A stretch of 42,337 nucleotides of DNA. Source: Minisyncoccota bacterium. Its GTDB lineage: Bacteria; Patescibacteriota; Minisyncoccia; Phycocordibacterales; UBA12079. Position numbers and translations under genes: made by a program. The notes beneath the pieces are model-generated. The model ran no database searches, had not been told where the DNA came from, and saw only the letters and a program-made list of their open reading frames with translations. Positions 41,092 through 42,337 of this stretch are shown here, piece by piece (position 1 is the first letter of the stretch; each line of letters opens with the position of its first letter). The stretch spans positions 1-42,337 of the forward strand of contig JAGMBS010000003.1 of NCBI GenBank assembly GCA_023129575.1, read 5' to 3'.

Positions 41092-41112
41092 CCGTCCGCC
41101 TGGGGCGGACGG
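41092..41112. repeat. 21-bp palindrome 9-3-9 in the dnaG-rpoD spacer
   Basis: CCGTCCGCC-TGG-GGCGGACGG, followed by a bulged hairpin GCCCCGGTTAAAC...GTTTAACGGGGC. Confidence 0.8.
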
Positions 41113-41157
41113 ACCAGCCCCGGTTAAACAAAAAGGTTTAACGGGGCAAGCATTATT

Positions 41158-42337
41158 ATGCCAAACACAACCAAAACAAAATTGTCTCAGCGACGAAAAA
41201 TAACAGCCAAAAAACCCGCCGCGAAAAAAGGCGCTCGGAAAACCCCTGTTGTGAAAAAATTTATTTCTTCAATCGTTAATCAAAGAAGCGGAAAAAAAAT
41301 TTCAAAAAAAACTCAATTGGGCGGAACAAAAAGAACCAATAAAAAAAAGATCGCGAATTTAATGAAAAAGGGGAAAGAAAAAGGATTCATTACTTATGAT
41401 GATATTTTAAAAGCGTTTCCGTTTGTAGAAAAACAAATCTCGCTTTTGGAAGAGATATATGAGTTATTTGACAGAGCCGGTATTGATATTTTGGAAAGTG
41501 GCGGATTATTATCGTTGGAAGATGAAGAATTATTGCCTAAAATCGGCAAAGACACTCGCTCTCATGATTCTGTCCAAATGTATTTAAAAGAAATTGGACA
41601 ATATGAACTTTTAACTCAGGCCCAAGAAAGAGAGTTGGCCCAAAGGATTGAGACCGGGGACGAAGAAGCGAAAAATCTGTTGGCGAGAGCCAATTTGCGC
41701 TTGGTAGTTTCCATCGCTAAAAAATATACCGGCCGCAGTCCCGATTTAACTTTGCTTGATTTAATCCAAGAGGGCAGCCTGGGCTTATTCAAGGCGGTTG
41801 AGAAATTTGACTGGACTAAAGGTTTTAAATTTTCCACTTACGCCACTTGGTGGATTAGGCAGGCGGTGACGCGCGCCTTGGCGGACCAATCCAGAACAAT
41901 TAGAGTTCCTGTTCATATGGTGGAAACCATTGCCAAATATAAACAAGTTTTTAGAAGATTGTCTCAAGAACTGGGCCGTCCTCCTTTGTCGGAAGAGATT
42001 GCCACGGAAATGGATTTGCCGGTGGAGAAAGTATACGCCATTTTAAGAATAGACCGAAAAATTGTTTCTCTGGAAAAACCGGTCGGTGGCGAGGACAGTG
42101 ACGGCAAATCAACGTTGGAAAATTTTGTTCCCGACAATAAAATTATTTCTCCCGAGCAGAGTGCGTCTAAAAGAATTTTAAGCGATCAAATTAGAGATAT
42201 TTTGAATGATTTGTCGTCTAAAGAACGAAAAATTTTGGAAATGCGAAATGGTATAGAAGACGGCGTTTATCATACTTTGGAAGAAGTTGGAAAAGAATTT
42301 GGCGTTACTCGTGAGCGAATTCGCCAGATTGAAGCCA
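41158..42337 (+). CDS. rpoD: RNA polymerase primary sigma factor (3' end outside window)
   Basis: ATG at 41158, basic N-terminus, '[118 protein letters not shown]', open to the last base. Confidence 0.95.
   Translation, partial: MPNTTKTKLSQRRKITAKKPAAKKGARKTPVVKKFISSIVNQRSGKKISKKTQLGGTKRTNKKKIANLMKKGKEKGFITYDDILKAFPFVEKQISLLEEIYELFDRAGIDILESGGLLSLEDEELLPKIGKDTRSHDSVQMYLKEIGQYELLTQAQERELAQRIETGDEEAKNLLARANLRLVVSIAKKYTGRSPDLTLLDLIQEGSLGLFKAVEKFDWTKGFKFSTYATWWIRQAVTRALADQSRTIRVPVHMVETIAKYKQVFRRLSQELGRPPLSEEIATEMDLPVEKVYAILRIDRKIVSLEKPVGGEDSDGKSTLENFVPDNKIISPEQSASKRILSDQIRDILNDLSSKERKILEMRNGIEDGVYHTLEEVGKEFGVTRERIRQIEA

Noticed and set aside
246-41967. Numerous minus-strand and alternative-frame ORFs in the track (e.g. 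2756-3283 -, 27028-27699 -, 38217-38708 -, 13416-13892 -)
   Set aside because: They lie opposite or within strongly supported + strand genes and show compositional shadow sequences without recognisable domains.
1-42337. tRNA, rRNA or other structured RNA genes
   Set aside because: None could be recognised by eye in the spacers; absence not proven without tRNAscan/Infernal.

Overview
The window looks like part of a Patescibacteria/CPR-type chromosome. This is inferred from compact genes, AT-rich spacers, small essential proteins, S74-chaperone fibre proteins and almost no Shine-Dalgarno sequences; there is no database check. All convincing genes are on the + strand. Order: ftsX 3' end, a RAYT/Y1 (HUH) REP-associated transposase, pyrG, a MazF/PemK-like toxin, a giant repeat fibre/surface protein ending in a Peptidase_S74-type chaperone domain, a four-helix-bundle protein and remnant, a Zn-ribbon + PD-(D/E)XK nuclease fusion, a DUF5011-like surface protein, gapA-rpiB-rpe-tktN, a MazG-like protein, a winged-HTH regulator, mnmA, an ATP-cone + endonuclease-like protein, frr, rseP, proS, mreB-mreC-mreD-like-mrdA, greA, lysS, rpsP, rpoB, a solitary ABC substrate-binding protein, rpoC, dnaG and rpoD (truncated). 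The main discovery candidate is a family of 23-bp palindromes, ACTTGGACGT-(GAG/CTC)-ACGTCCAAGT. I count 11 exact copies plus one compensatorily mutated copy. They cluster around and inside the RAYT gene and also lie in frame inside pyrG, the fibre gene, gapA and mnmA, often as inverted REPIN-like pairs. Further unrelated palindromes with short (mostly 3-nt) loops also sit in frame inside genes in the first 20 kb. The second half instead carries intergenic palindromes and MITE-like inverted repeats just upstream of essential genes. Other points of interest are the rpoB-SBP-rpoC split, AT-only palindromes flanking a winged-HTH gene, several apparently leaderless promoters, and the transposase-type Zn-ribbon/RecB-like nuclease fusion. 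All calls come from reading sequence and supplied translations; no searches were run.
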